A stretch of 64,000 nucleotides of DNA. Origin: Rhodamnia argentea. Its lineage: Eukaryota; Streptophyta; Magnoliopsida; Myrtales; Myrtaceae. The notes under the pieces were generated by a model, which saw nothing but the letters and a program-made list of their open reading frames with translations, did not search any database and was not told where the DNA came from. Made by a program: the position numbers and the translations under genes. The DNA is taken from assembly GCF_020921035.1 (NCBI RefSeq), contig NC_063157.1, positions 24,259,015 to 24,323,014 of the forward strand, read 5' to 3'. Below are positions 11,041 to 23,241 of this stretch, one piece after another. Position 1 is the stretch's first letter; every line of letters begins with the position of its first letter.

Positions 11041-11601
11041 CCAAAGGTATTTGTATTTTCTCGAAATCCAAAGGTATTTTATGGACCGACGTTTTGGTTC
11101 TAACCCACTTAAATTCCTCGAAAAAAAAAATTTAGTGTCTAATACGACTTTAGGGTGAGTTTAAATTCTGTAAATCCCTCGTACGCATGTTGTTCTCGTT
11201 ATCCGCTCGTTAGATTGTCTTTTTCATTATGCTTACGTCTCCCATTTTCTTTCTTGGAAATGTGAGGCTCACTGACCCGGCTTCTACGTGAGAGGATGTG
11301 TTGATAAATCGGTCGATGTATTTATCATGGGTCCGTTTTCAACCCCACTTAACTCTTCAGAAAAAAGTGATTATCTAGCGAAAGTCATAAGTTTTTAGGT
11401 GAATTTTCGGTGAAGCAGATGATGTTATGTTTAAACTAAAGACTCACACCCTTGACTCTCATAAAGATCAAGAAAAGTTGCGCACACAATTTGAGCTTCA
11501 ACAAGGAGTGTCAGCATAAGTAGGCGAAAGAAAGGAGGCCTAGAGAAACGATACTATTATTTATCAAGCCTAAGCTAACTTACCTTGACTGCAAGAATAA
11601 C

Positions 11602-11638
<37 letters not shown>

Positions 11639-11640
11639 TA
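11602..11640. repeat. (AT)n(AC)n microsatellite
   Basis: Alternating AT from 11602 to about 11626 passes into AC to about 11638. It is a simple sequence repeat. Confidence 0.95.
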
Positions 11641-11646
11641 CATATG

Positions 11647-11703
11647 TGACGTGGCACCACGTGGCGCGCTCGCGACAATATGTAATGTGTATACATATAA
11701 AAG
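11647..11703 (+). promoter_or_regulatory. Orphan promoter-like cluster: two ACGT boxes, CGCG words, TATA
   Basis: TGACGTGG (11647-11654) and the palindromic G-box CCACGTGG (11657-11664) are followed by GCGCGCTCGCG. TATAAAAG follows at 11696-11703. Spacing of the last box to the TATA is about 32 bases. No open frame of note follows, so this may be a promoter remnant or a chance cluster. Confidence 0.35.
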
Positions 11704-12201
11704 CCTCCCAACTTGTGTGAACTAGAAAAATTTCCCCAAGAAACTAGCAGCATGTACTCGCATGTGACTGGATCCTAGAAAAGAAGCTGCGCCAATTTAG
11801 TCCAATATTGTAATCAAAAGAGCCAAGTCCGTGGTGCTATTTTCTTGGTGAAGATTCGTGTCAAGATTCAAGATCTCGAATTTTCAAACACCCGAAAGCA
11901 TGATTGATGGTCTGTCTTGTTCACTTCAAATAGACTCATCAAACGGGTGAATCGAGTCATAAATGGTCCGATCCAAATAGACCCAATGAATCCGTTTATA
12001 ACCCATTTATTGCCATACAACTTTAGTAACCCATATTCGAGCCAACGTATGCTCAACTCATACCCGAAAAGTGTTTATGACCTATTTTGACCTGTCTATT
12101 TTTAAGCCCTCCAAGTTTCGCGCAAGATCCATCTTCAAATCCGACATAAATGGTTCGTCGGATCAATCTTGTTGCCACTATTTGTTCTTTAATTTGAAGA
12201 G

Positions 12202-12627
12202 ATAATGGCACAAATGATCAATGAACTTTGATTCAAGGTGCAATGTGGTCCCCGAACTTTTAATTTGACTAATATGGTTCCTGAACTTTAGCCCAATATG
12301 TGATGTGGTCCATGAAATTTTAATTTGACTAATATGGTGGCTGAACTTTTGAAACATATCCAAATTAGTCCCGAAATAATAGAAAAATGTTCAATGTAGT
12401 CCTTCTATTAATTCTAGTTCTAGAACGACTTTGAACATTTTCTTACGGTTCATAGGTTAAGTTGAACATGTTTCAAAAGTTTGGAAATCACATTGAATAA
12501 ATTGAAAGTTCACGGATCATATTGCACATTGAGCTAAAATTCATGGACCATATTGATCAAACTACAAGTTTATGAATCACATTACGTATTGAGCCAAAGT
12601 TCAGGGACCATTTGTGTCATTTTCACT
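12202..12627. mobile_element. Foldback MITE-like element, family 3 (full copy)
   Basis: The left end ATAATGGCACAAATGATC and the right end, in reverse complement AAAATGACACAAATGGTC, are inverted repeats that continue inward for most of the element's length (TGAACTTTG, GTGGTCC..GAACTTTTAATTTGA words). The element folds on itself around about 12410. There is no coding capacity. Related partial copies lie at 32410-32655 and 51935-52160. Confidence 0.7.
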
Positions 12628-12675
12628 AAGTCCAACTATTCAAAATTCACTTTCATTTCGTTGCTTTCAAAATAT

Positions 12676-12678
<3 letters not shown>

Positions 12679-12715
<37 letters not shown>
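12679..12715. repeat. (TC)n microsatellite
   Basis: An uninterrupted TC run of about 18 units lies just beyond the end of the foldback element. Confidence 0.95.
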
Positions 12716-12718
<3 letters not shown>

Positions 12719-13423
12719 TTTAAAGCGTGGGAAATATTTACGTTGGTTGTGGTGTGCGTAGTATTCGAGTCCAACTCTCTTCACGGGCCTACTTATAAGT
12801 ACCAATATTGTCTTTGGACAAAAGCCCAAAATGTTTCTGAAAACAAACCAGGAATACTGCGAACCTCCATTTCACGAATGTTGCATAATTCACAAGGCAA
12901 TTCCTTCTCACCTTGCGGAAATCATATTTGTCGTGTGATATTTCTCAACATCTCCTGACTTCACATAATACACAAGATTAGACAAATCAGACTGGAAATA
13001 TGGACATGGCATGAACATGTCGTAACTAATTAGTGTATCTTGTGATCTTTCTCATTTTTATTTTTTATTTTTTTATGCGTGTGATTTTCTGTTATTTCAT
13101 GAGCCCTATTTCTATGACAAGCTCGCTGAGAAATAATGTTCGCGGATGGATAATGTATGGTGCAACTACTTATTATATCTTGCACAATCAATGAATTACG
13201 ATAATTTCGTGGGCAACGAATTATTGAAGTAAGGCGGTAGGTCGATCCCGTCACACGCTAATCCTACAAGATTACGGGTAGACTATGACAAGGGAGGTGA
13301 TGTCGGAGGGGGGCCTTCCGATGTGCGGTGGCTAAGGAGCCGATGAGTTCGGACAAACAATGTCACTTGCTTTCCTAATAGAGAATTCACATGAAGTCCC
13401 TAATGGAACCCTACTTGTCGGTG
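12716..13423. other. Intergenic, nothing recognised
   Basis: AT-rich sequence without any open frame showing a known domain, and no clear repeat ends. Confidence 0.4.
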
Positions 13424-13960
13424 TTAAAATTGTCCCACATCGGTTGTGAAAAGGGCCGGTACCTGGTGGTCTGTTTATAAGTGTGAGGGAAAATCCCATC
13501 ATTTGAGTTAGCTTTTGAATTAAGATTGTTGGAGTTGTCCCATATCGGTTATAGAAGGGATTGGTGATTTGTTTATAAGTATAAGGGAAAATCTCATTTT
13601 TTAAAGTAGTTTTTGGGTTGAGAGAAGCCCAAGACTACTCAACAGGTGGAGTGTTTTGCCATCTAATGTATCATATGACTATATCAAGCCCATCACCTCT
13701 CTCTTGGGAGGCCCATGTTTCGGTTTTACTATGTAAAAACTTGGTTTTTAATTTCCCTAAAGTTAAGGTACTTTTCCGTCCTAGAGAGTATAATACGGTG
13801 GCAGATTAGGTAAGTCAAGACGCAAAGAAAGAAAGTATTACCTCGAAACTGGGTATCCTCTCCACCCCGAGCTCTCTGGGATCTACTATGTAATGAAGCC
13901 CATCTCTCGGGTATTCTACCTTGATCATTATCAATGAAAATGTCTCTTCCGACAAAAAAA
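13424..13960 (+). mobile_element. LTR-like fossil (TRIM-type end sequence), partly duplicated
   Basis: TGTTAAAATTGTCCCACATC begins at 13424 and TGTTGGAGTTGTCCCATATC at 13527. The two repeat about 100 bases in tandem (TTTATAAGT..AGGGAAAAT..CTCAT). TGTTGGA..TCCCACATCGG beginnings are typical of small non-autonomous LTR elements in eudicots. The sequence then runs to an AATGAAAATGTCTCTTCC-like end near 13957. No gag or pol is present, so this is a decayed fossil. Confidence 0.45.
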
Positions 13961-16900
13961 AATGTGTCATACGACTGAGGGATGGGCACCATGCCACCAT
14001 TGCCATGCACTAATAATTGAGCTACAGGCACGAGCTACATTCCAAAAGAGTCGGGATGGAGCCATGCGACCTGTCGCTCATTACCATCCCACAGGATTTA
14101 GGAACGGGGCTTAAAGGAGAAAGCCCCGCCTTTGGTGGTGTCGCGAGAAAACGATTGAAACCGACCATAGTACGCTTCCATAAATGCGACGGTCCATGGC
14201 ACTTGGCCCTCCCGAGACTAACTCGTAACATTTCTTGGCGAAGTATAGTCACTGTCCCCATCAATCGGTTTCGCGACATGAATTTTGGGCGAGTGTTGGG
14301 GTGAACTTTTTTCCCCTTTTTGTTTATATAAAAATTGGGAGTTTTGTTTTTTGGGTTAGGGAAAAGCTATCGTACCAAGAGACTTGTCGTTTTCTTGTCA
14401 TCTTTGCTAAATAGATGGTATTGGACTTTCCTTATGCTCGTACCATGCTCGGTTGCTATCACCAACGTGGGTGGAATTTGCTTTCATTAAAAATCTAGGG
14501 CATACGTGATGGGAAGAGCATGCGTATAGGATGCCGAGTGCGGCACCCTTAAATAAGTTCAACCGCGCGATTACGTGCCTTCTTGGAGGAAAAAACAAAG
14601 ATCGAATTATCGAGTCGTGAGCCGATTAGATGTGCTAATTGCCCTCTTCCCTCGACGATTGTCCGATGCATTATTGTCTCGGGTCGCTAGCACCCTTATG
14701 CATGTACCTTGTTATGACACGCTCGTTAGATCACGTTGCATTATTAAAGAAATCGGGTGAACGTCATAATGTGTTTCACATACGAAAGGCATAAAAGTAT
14801 TAGCTTCTGATCGCAACATGATATGTCGGCATTTTCACGGTGGAATTAGTGTTATCGGGAATGCACAATATTCGATTCATATATGGGCGGTCATCTGATC
14901 GTGTGAAGACTACCCGATAACCAAATGAAGAGTATTAACTCTAATAACGACATAATTTGTCGGGCATCGGAGGATTTTCGATGTTGAAGCCGAAAGATTT
15001 TTTTTATTTAAAGTGTCATCGATTGCGTGCAAACCGAATACTTTCAAATTGAGAGTTCCTGCAGATCACTCAACCGTGAATAGGGAAGATAAAAGAAAAG
15101 GCGGGATCGGCAATCACGTGATAGACAGTATCAATCACAATCTAAATACCGGGACGTGAACGAGGGCAACTCGGGAAATAAAAAAAAAAAAAAAAAAAAC
15201 TGTTTCCCTCTTTTCAGTTTCGGCCGACCGCCCGACGTCATGGGGAAATCCACGGCCCACGAGAGAGAGAGAAGAGAGAGGGGGGGGCCTTGAAAATTAA
15301 AAAACATCTGATTGAAGGCGGGCCCACACTCAAGTAGGTCCGGTGGGACCCATCTATAACCCACCCAAAATTGTACTTGAACCGAATGTGGGCCGATGTT
15401 GGCCCTGTCACAGGCAGACCATGTGTCCCTCGGTCTTACCTGGGCCCACTCCAATTATCTTTATTTTGTATTTAGAAACTCGTCACGGGTAAACTCTAAA
15501 ATCACAATAAATGCACCTTATATTTGCAGCGCAAGCAGGATGGGAGTCAAAATCTCAAACGACTCCTTCGAAATATGTCATTGCTAACTTTATAACGTCT
15601 CCAAAAGTTCGAACTATTTGTACTTGTGAGATGAACGGAATTCTCAAACTTCTCGAAAGAAGGCTCGCGTCATGTCCAAGCGATTATTTCGATCTCTGTT
15701 CCTCTTTTTACCCATCGGCATCATTAGATTGCGAACTCGTTAATCGGCAATGCGTCTTGTGTGCTTGTGGACAGAGTATCCAAAGCGAACGGAACCATGC
15801 TATATTATGAGGGCAAACTATATACTTACTCCTAGAACGAAATATAGAAGATTCGCCTTCAATTATCACAGGCAAAAAGATAGATCCGATGCATCTTATT
15901 TTTTTGAAAGATATTTAACAATGAGAAAATTTCAAATAATAACCTGAAGTATGGTCATTTTCTCAATAGAGGGCCTACAGTGGACATTATTTTAAATAAG
16001 AACCTGAAGTAGCCGGGTCGGTCCTCTTATGCATCTCACTTGTATACTTAAAAATCGAATTAGAGTATCACCAGCTCCCGGAGATTCCACATTCGAGCTA
16101 TCAGAAGCCGATGCGTCGACAATTGGGTTATTGGGTTTGGCGTCATGTTTGAATCCATTAACAAGATTCCGGCCTGGGTGGATCAAAATCGATCCATGGT
16201 CAAGCTTCAACCCGTTCAAATGGTGCAAAGGTCTTCAATATCAGCGTATTCAAGAAGGGCAAGCCTTCTAGTGCACCTCATTCCGTTCTTCATCGATCTC
16301 GACCTCCGCCATGGCGTCGAGCTAGATGAGCGCGGAGAGGTCCAGCATTGAGCTACGCCATGAAGTTGAGCATCGGTTGACCCCTAGCGAGGGTCGAAGG
16401 CACTCACTATTAAAGTCGAAGCGGCAGTGATGCACACCCTCACCATATGCAAATGCAATCTCTCTCTTTTGATTTGAAATTTTTTTTCTCAGTTTTCCTT
16501 TTTCATTTTATTCATTATCCAGATTTTTGTGCGGGACAAAAATGCCTTGTTCCGGCAATCGAAAAAAACCAAGCGCTCACCGGCCGGCAAATTCAAACTT
16601 CCATTTGAGACTAATTGGCCACTTTATGCCATTATTTAAAACACTGTTCAATTTGAACTCTTTTCGAAAAAAACGATACCACTTCATATACTTATTTGAA
16701 GATTTTCTTTTAATAATAAAATATCCTAATAATTGAAATATGTAAATTAGGAATAAACTCCCAAAGAAAAGAATTAAAAAAAAAAGAAAGAAATGGAGCC
16801 GTTAGTCGGGGACGAGGGGGGTGGGCCCACCTCGTGGCCTCTCTCTCCCGGACATGTTCTCATCTGGCACCGATTCGATGGTCGGCAATTATTAAAATTT

Positions 16901-17620
16901 CGGACCTTTCTCCTCTCCATCCTCCCCAAGTTTTTCTTCTATTTGTCCTATGGTCCTTCCTCTTTCACACAAACTCCTCTTCCTCAACAAGTCTTATCCT
17001 CCTCATCTCTCTCCAATTCATAATTCTGCCTATCTTATATGCTCCAATGATTGCATCATGATCGTCACACATCCCCTTTTTTGCCCCAAAAATAAAAAAA
17101 AATCAAACTAGTAAGCCACGAATCAAGATGTATATCAGATTTTTTTTATTTTCATTTCATTGTGTGTTCAATCCTTACGTTCGAAAAACATATCTTACGT
17201 ATGAATCTATCTGTCGGACAATTGAATAGTATGGATAAAACACAAAAAGAGAGGGAATAGAACTCAATAAAACTGTCAAATTTCGAACTCGACTTCAAGC
17301 TCTGAAGCTATGTAATACCCTTGTTTTTTCAAGAAGTTCGACCCCCCCCCCACACACACACACAAAATCAGTCTTGGTCTGATGATGCGTATCTACGATG
17401 TCCATTGACAATGACATGAAATCTCACATCGACTTTCACAGCCAGCCAAGACGTATGTACCGCACAACTCTGTAATTTTTCGTACTTTCCTATCATCCTT
17501 GGAAGCATAATTACATGGGCGAATATGGTTTGCACATTGCGCAAAGGGAAGCTCCCTAGCGCTCCATGGTCTCTCACGTCTCTAGTTAAAGTCGATTTGA
17601 TGATTTTTAGAGGGGTCGAA
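13961..17620. other. Long intergenic stretch, no gene supported
   Basis: Short open frames (for example 14017-14304, 15131-15454, 15511-15810 and 15992-16271) lack domains and mostly overlap antisense frames. Visible items are a poly(A) run at 15181-15200, a GA/G-rich patch near 15262-15288, a twice-used word AATAACCTGAAGTA at about 15938 and 15995, and a CA microsatellite at 17349-17364. Confidence 0.45.
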
Positions 17621-17847
17621 GTCGGAACTAGATCCCCTTGGCAATGTTGGGGGTGACATGATCGATCCGGGCCGTCCAAATAAAAAATGGACGGCCTGAA
17701 TTAATCCACATCACTTTTTTTAAAATTTTGAAATTTCCCTCCCTTTTGAAAGGTGATGTGGATGAATCCGGGTCGTCTATTTTGAAATGGATGGCCCGGA
17801 TCCCTCAATGTCACCCCTACCTTTATGGTAGGGGATCCGAATCCAAT
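17621..17847. mobile_element. Small foldback MITE with long inverted arms
   Basis: The left arm (17621-17725: GATCCCCTTGGCA, GGGGTGACAT, GATCCGGGCCGTCCA, ATCCACATCACTTTT) is matched in reverse complement by the right arm (AAGGTGATGTGGAT, GATGGCCCGGATC, TGTCACCCCTACC, GGGGATCCGA). The arms meet around 17725-17745 at an AT-rich turn. There is no coding content. Confidence 0.75.
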
Positions 17848-18958
17848 TCGACGATGGAAGAAGAAGAAAAGTTGGGACACTAGGGTTGATTAAGCCATAA
17901 GGAAACAACCTCTTCTATGTGTAGGAAAAAAAAAGGGGGGGGGGCATAAACCCTTAAATTTTTATTTTTTCTAAATTTCCAAATGAACAAGGGGCTAAAT
18001 TTTTTTTTTAACCAAGCTCTCCAAGGACAGCAATTATGTGAGCTATATTGTAAGACACCCATGTTTGGTAGAGGTCCATGTTGTCTTCATTTAAGTGAAA
18101 AAAACAAAAGGCACATGTTAGGTTAAGGTTGCTAAGAGTCTCACACCCTCACAGAAAATAAAGCATAGTCAAGCATTCAATCTGACAATGTTAGGCAACA
18201 AGATTTTTGGCCTTCATGTGATTCGTCACGCGGACTCCGTGACTTTTGTAGCTTCCTTTTTTTTTTCTTAACAAGCACTTCTCTTTTTCCGTAATTAGCG
18301 ACCGAACATGCGATTTCTGCTTCTTTTTTTCCTTGTCCGTCGATAGTATTTGAATTTTCATTTGAGTGGCCTCCGAGGATGAGGAAATCATAGTAAATGT
18401 CGAAGTCAATTGCGGGGCAATAACGTGAATTGGGCATCGGTAGAAGGGCCCGGGCGAATATTACCGCGGAGTTAAGGGGCTTCGAATGCAAATTAAAGAG
18501 ATTTGGAGCAGTTCCAACTGTGGGGGACAAAATTAACACGCCCAACCCGGTCAAGATTGTAAAGAGCTTACACATGCACGCCTCCCATTGACGGCGGCTT
18601 GCCTACGTGGACGCCACGTCAGCATCCCCCTCGCTCTCAATCGCCCACTGAAACGAAGAAAGAATTTGGATTGTGATTGGGCGGATCTACAATTCTGCGT
18701 CAAATCGCGGTAAATCCTCCCCCCCCAGTAAAATCAAATGTCGTTGTCGACCAAAAATAAATAAATAAATGTCGTTGGGTAAATTTTTTTTCATTCCTTC
18801 GCATAATATTTTGCGAAAATTGGTTCGAATAAAAACTAATTTATTATTAACCTTATAAAGATATAAAACGTGATTAGCGCAACATATTCGAATGAAGATG
18901 TTTTTCGAAGCAGAAAATCGCATTGTTGGGTTCTTGTTAACCGCGTTCAACTTCATGT
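17848..18958. other. Intergenic, no gene supported
   Basis: Open frames at 18177-18575 and 18191-18409 (minus) overlap and carry no domain. Two ACGT words in opposite orientation (TACGTGGACGCCACGTCA, about 18604-18621) form a small palindromic pair. Homopolymer G and C runs occur at 17935-17943 and 18719-18726. Confidence 0.4.
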
Positions 18959-19465
18959 TAAATTTAGTGTTAGTACCACCAAACTAATTTTTTTACCCTC
19001 AAAAATCCTAAACTGATACACCTACGACAAATTTACTTTATGTTATTTTCCGTTAAGTTGAATTAATACTATAAAAAATTCCAAACTAGTACACACGTGA
19101 CAAACGGATAGTAAAATTTTTAGATTTGTACCATCATCAATTGCCACGTGTCATCCAACTCAGCAATTCGATAGTAAAGTTTGACGGAAGGCGACAGAGG
19201 TTAAATTTATCACGGTTGTATCAATGTGGAAAACCAGTATACATGCGACAAACGGATAGTAAAATTTTCAAATTGGTACACTAATTAACTGTCACATGTA
19301 AACTTACTCAACAATTTGATGGTAAAGTTTGGAAATGAACAATGAGCGAATTTGTCACAACTGTACTAACACGAGGCTTTTGGAAGTAAAAAAAATTGAT
19401 TTGGGATGAATTTATTACATGTGTATCGGTTCTAGGGTTTTCCTCGGACTAACACCTAAATTTAA
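18959..19465. mobile_element. Foldback MITE-like element, family 2 (full copy)
   Basis: The ends are inverted: TTAAATTTAGTGTTAGT on the left and ACTAACACCTAAATTTAA on the right. Inside are repeated words typical of this family: AAACTGATACACC, GACAAATTTAC, CCGTTAAGTTGAATTAATA, CCACGTGTCATCCAACTC. The same words recur at 28543-29066. There is no coding capacity. Confidence 0.75.
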
Positions 19466-20087
19466 AAGCACGTATTTTGGGGAGGGCATAGTTTAGCGAA
19501 TTAGGATAAAAATCTTGAAACGAGAAGGACGGGCGCGCTTATTAAATTCGTGGGTTAGGAATAGATTTCCACATAATCATTAGCTTCCACATGCAGGGGA
19601 GAGAGCAAAACCTCTCTCTCTGTGTTTCTCTCTCCTCAACTTTACTTCTCTTTTCTTCCTTTTTCCCTCTCCAGAATTCTGAATCTCGCCAGCCAAAGGC
19701 TCTCTCCTCTCCTTCCTCCAATAATTCGACAGCCCACCACTCGCACAGCAACACCGCTTTCCCAAGTTCCTCTGCCATCTTTAAGACTTGCTGGGGGCGG
19801 GGCGAAGAATCTTTGATTGTCTCTTCCTTTGAGGAAATCAAGGTGACAGCCCGGACTTGCCAAAAAGAAAGAGATTTGATCAAACGACCCCGTACACTTC
19901 CTCCCCCCATGGAGCTTTGAGGCGTTCTCCCTCACCTCCCCTTTCAAAAATTTCTTCAAAGTGGGTCACGGCCCTGATGTTGCTCTCATGAGCTTTTGCG
20001 AAAGCGGGCTGTCGCGGTCAAGATTTGGTTCCAGCACTGACCTTCTTTCTGGGTCCTCTTGGAAGCGAACGGGAGCTTCCCCCGCTT

Positions 20088-22477
20088 ATGGAGGGGAAGG
20101 ATGGAGGGCAGTGCAAGATCAGGAAAAGGGGTTGCTCGTCTTCGTCGTCGTCGTCACTGGTGAGGAGGTACAGGCTGAAAAGGGCGATCTTGGTGGGCAA
20201 AAGAGCAGGGTCGAGCACCCCTGTTCCCACGTGGAGGACGGGCGCGAAATCGCCTCCGTTGATGGTGCCGAATGCTTGCTTGGCGGCTCAGAATGGCGGG
20301 GGTAGAGTGAAGAAGGAAGTGCCCGTCTCCGCCAGGAAATTAGCGGCTACTCTCTGGGAAATCAATGGGGTGACGTCGCCTGGAGAGGGAAGCGACTTGG
20401 ATGTGACGATGGATCAGAAACTGTCGAGAAGAAGGGAGAAAGACGCGAGGTTGTCACATTCAGGTTCTCTGGTCCCTCGGTTGTCTGTTCCGAATCACAG
20501 CCCTGTGCTTCTTCAGGTTAGGCTTTAAGATTCTTCATTGATGGATGTGTTCCTCCACTTGTTTATCTTAAGATTCATGACTGAGGAAGTTCCATTTACG
20601 TGAGAATTCATGGGAGAATGTTAGCTTTGTCCAGATGTTTATGGAAGTTATGGCAAATTGCAAACTTTTTTTGTCTGTTAATTGCAGAGGAAGGGTCAAG
20701 CTGGAGGCGGCAATCACCGGAGAAGAGGGTCCGCAGTTTCTCAGAAACTTCTGATCACTGATTACATAGAAGGAGGCCAGGACTCATATAGCAATGCCAG
20801 TTTGATAGAGGTAAATCAAATACTCAAAAGGGTAAAGTTGCTTATAAACTATAAGTGAATGCTAGCGACAGGACATATGAGACAGAACGAGCAGAATCGT
20901 CGCTAGTTTTTGCTAAATTGCTCATTTTCGTTAGTTGAACAAATGAACTCGAGATTACTGTGAATCGTTTTTGCAATTTTTTTACGCGAGTAATGTTGGC
21001 ATTTAAAATCTACAGGACTTTCTTTTGAATGAGCTGAAAAGAAAAAGGAAACCTGTCCTCTGTTGTATGTCTCTGTTTGAAAGGTGAGAGAATTCATGCT
21101 TTGTATGTGTGGTGGGAAATGCAGATTGAAGCCACTAAAGGCAAGAACCGGGCCGAGGATAGAAGGACTCGTCTAAAGGACGTCGTCAGTAGTTTAACCA
21201 CGTCGAAGGAGCTTCTGAAAGTTCTTTTTCGCGTCGGTGGTCTTGAGAAGCAACATAAACCAACTGTAGCCCTCGTCTCGGCCTTAGGAATCGAGCTCGA
21301 TCGTTCCATCATACAGGTTGAACATTTGATCCATGAAGAGCGGTCTCATTCTCACCAGATTGATTTCCTCATGAAGCATTTTGCAGAAGAAAAGGCATCT
21401 TGGAGAAGAAAGGAGCGAGAACGAATCCGCAGTGCTATTTCACATATGGCTGAGGAAGTCGATGTGGAAAAGAAATTGAGAAGACAGACGGAGAGACTAA
21501 ACAAAAAGCTTGGCCAAGAACTGGCAGGCATGAAGTCCTCTCTTTCCAGGGCAATGAAAGAGCTCGAAAGCGAGAAGAGGGCCAAGGAAATACTGGAGCA
21601 GGTCTGCGATGAGTTAGCAAGTGGGATTGGAGAGGACCGAGCACAAGTTGAAGAATTGAAGAGAGAATCAGCCAAAGTTCTCGAAGAGGTGGAGAAGGAG
21701 AGGGAAATGCTTCAGCTAGCTGATGGTTTGCGGGAGGAGAGGGTGCAGATGAAACTTTCGGAGGCTAAGTACCATTTTGAAGAGAAGAACGCAGCCGTCG
21801 AAAAGCTGAGGGCCGAGCTCGAGGCCTACATGAGATCCAAAACGAGTAAAGATTCGAGTTCTCCAAAATCAGAGAGAGCCAAGGAGCTCAAGGCTTTCCC
21901 GAGTAACAAAATCAATCTCGAATGCGCTGAAAATGAATTATTCCAGGAGGGAAAAGAAGAAGCTGATGGAGAGGAATGTGAAGGAAATGAATCCGCAGAA
22001 AGTGATCTTCATTCGATCGAATTGAACATGGACAATAACACCAGGAGCTACAAGTGGAGCTACGCGCACGACGATAATAGTCAAGAGAACTCAAAAAGGG
22101 TCTCGGTAGATAATGAGTTCAACTTCAATGGGAGGAGATCTTCATCCGACAAAATTCAATGGGAAAGCATTTCCTTGAGAAGAGGAAACTCTAAAGGGGC
22201 GAATCTTCACGAGGGCTCCAGAACTCATGACAAACTAAACGGGTTTGACGCAGGGAGACTAGTAGAGTTCTTCTCACAGGCTAAAACGGACAGCAACAAG
22301 GAAGATGAAACCAGAAGAAACAGAGCGCTCACAGGCCTTAAGGACCATCAGTTGTTGAATTTCGCCAGTCCAATCCGGCCATGGAGCCACCAGTCCTTGC
22401 CTCTGCAACATCACAGCATGGAAAGTCGGACTGCGGGAACAAGTGATGAATGTGAAATTGAAGCGAGTCGGGATTAA
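20088..22477 (+). CDS. Long coiled-coil protein (BRANCHLESS TRICHOME-related / At1g50660 type)
   Basis: Three exons, 20088-20516, 20688-20810 and 21125-22477, joined in phase 0 with GT/AG borders, encode 634 aa. The N-terminus is basic and serine-rich (KIRKRGCSSSSSSSLVRRYR, then KRAILVGKRAGSSTPVPTW), a signature I recall from the At1g50660/At3g20350 family. From about residue 200 to 440 there is a long heptad-rich coiled coil with conserved stretches RLKDVVSSLTTSKELLKVL, RQTERLNKKLGQELA and VCDELASGIGEDRAQVEEL. The C-terminal third is acidic and Ser/Asn-rich, likely disordered. Relatives include BRANCHLESS TRICHOME, linked to cytoskeleton and trichome shape; the role of this member is unknown. 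An upstream ATG at 20025 is in frame, but the conserved N-terminus favours 20088. The leader (19560-20087) contains a CT-rich tract. Confidence 0.88.
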
Positions 22478-23241
22478 AAAGAGAGTTCTTTTTTTTCCAT
22501 TTTTTTCCACCCATCTCCATATCAGGCAGGGAATCCTTAGAAAATGCGAGCAAATGATGTCTTCCAGTTAGTCCTATTCGCGAATTTTTGATACTATAAT
22601 TGTATATGTGTTGTTGGTCTAGTGCTGGTGTAAAGAACATCCCAATTTGCAATTTCAGGTCTTACTGCTAAGTACCATATTGACGTTGCTTCTGTCTTAG
22701 GTTGTAAGACCGGTGTCATCTGCCTGAAAGAACTTAAATAAACTTCCCCACGAGAGTATAAACCACAGATGCTCTTCATCATTCTATGTGCTACTTAACA
22801 ACTCTATCCTCGTCAACCAGCCGAAAGATTCTCTGGCTCAAGGGCCGGCATTTGTTATGAGGCAACTGACTGTCGAAATAAGACTAGGTGAATGGAACTG
22901 GAAAATATTGCAGCAGCGAAAACAGGGGCGCGAGAAGAAAAATTGTCACTGAACTTCCAAAAGAAAAGATCTAGTCAATCCATGAGGAAAGCCATTAACG
23001 ATCCCATTTCATTGTCAAGATGGAGACTAATTACAAGGAGTCGTATTGTACAGAGTCCAGACATGTTTACTGTGCAACTGAGACATAGCATTGCTTCCTC
23101 AACCATCAAGCAGAATTTACAATAGCCCACGAAGTAGAAAAAGTTCAAACAAACCATCAGGAGGTTTCCCACTGGGAGCAGCATTCTCGGCACTACTCGC
23201 CATGATTTGGACCTGGCTCCGTGAAAGAAAACATAACCTAT
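22478..23241. other. Convergent intergenic space / 3' ends
   Basis: The coiled-coil gene (+) and the first nitrilase gene (-) end toward each other here. Likely 3' UTRs fill much of it. A short open frame at 22892-23125 has no domain. Confidence 0.5.

Larger units (their letters stand above)
11041..12200. other. Intergenic, no gene; microsatellite and promoter-like cluster
   Basis: No coding region is supported. It contains an (AT)n(AC)n microsatellite at 11602-11640, directly followed by ACGT boxes and a TATA-like word (see that entry). Around 11940-12060 it holds a degenerate AT-rich repeat whose minus-strand open frame shows no domain. Confidence 0.5.

Noticed and set aside
15181-15288. 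Poly(A) and purine runs as a possible retroposon tail
   Set aside because: No target-site duplication and no upstream gene-like or SINE-like body could be recognised.
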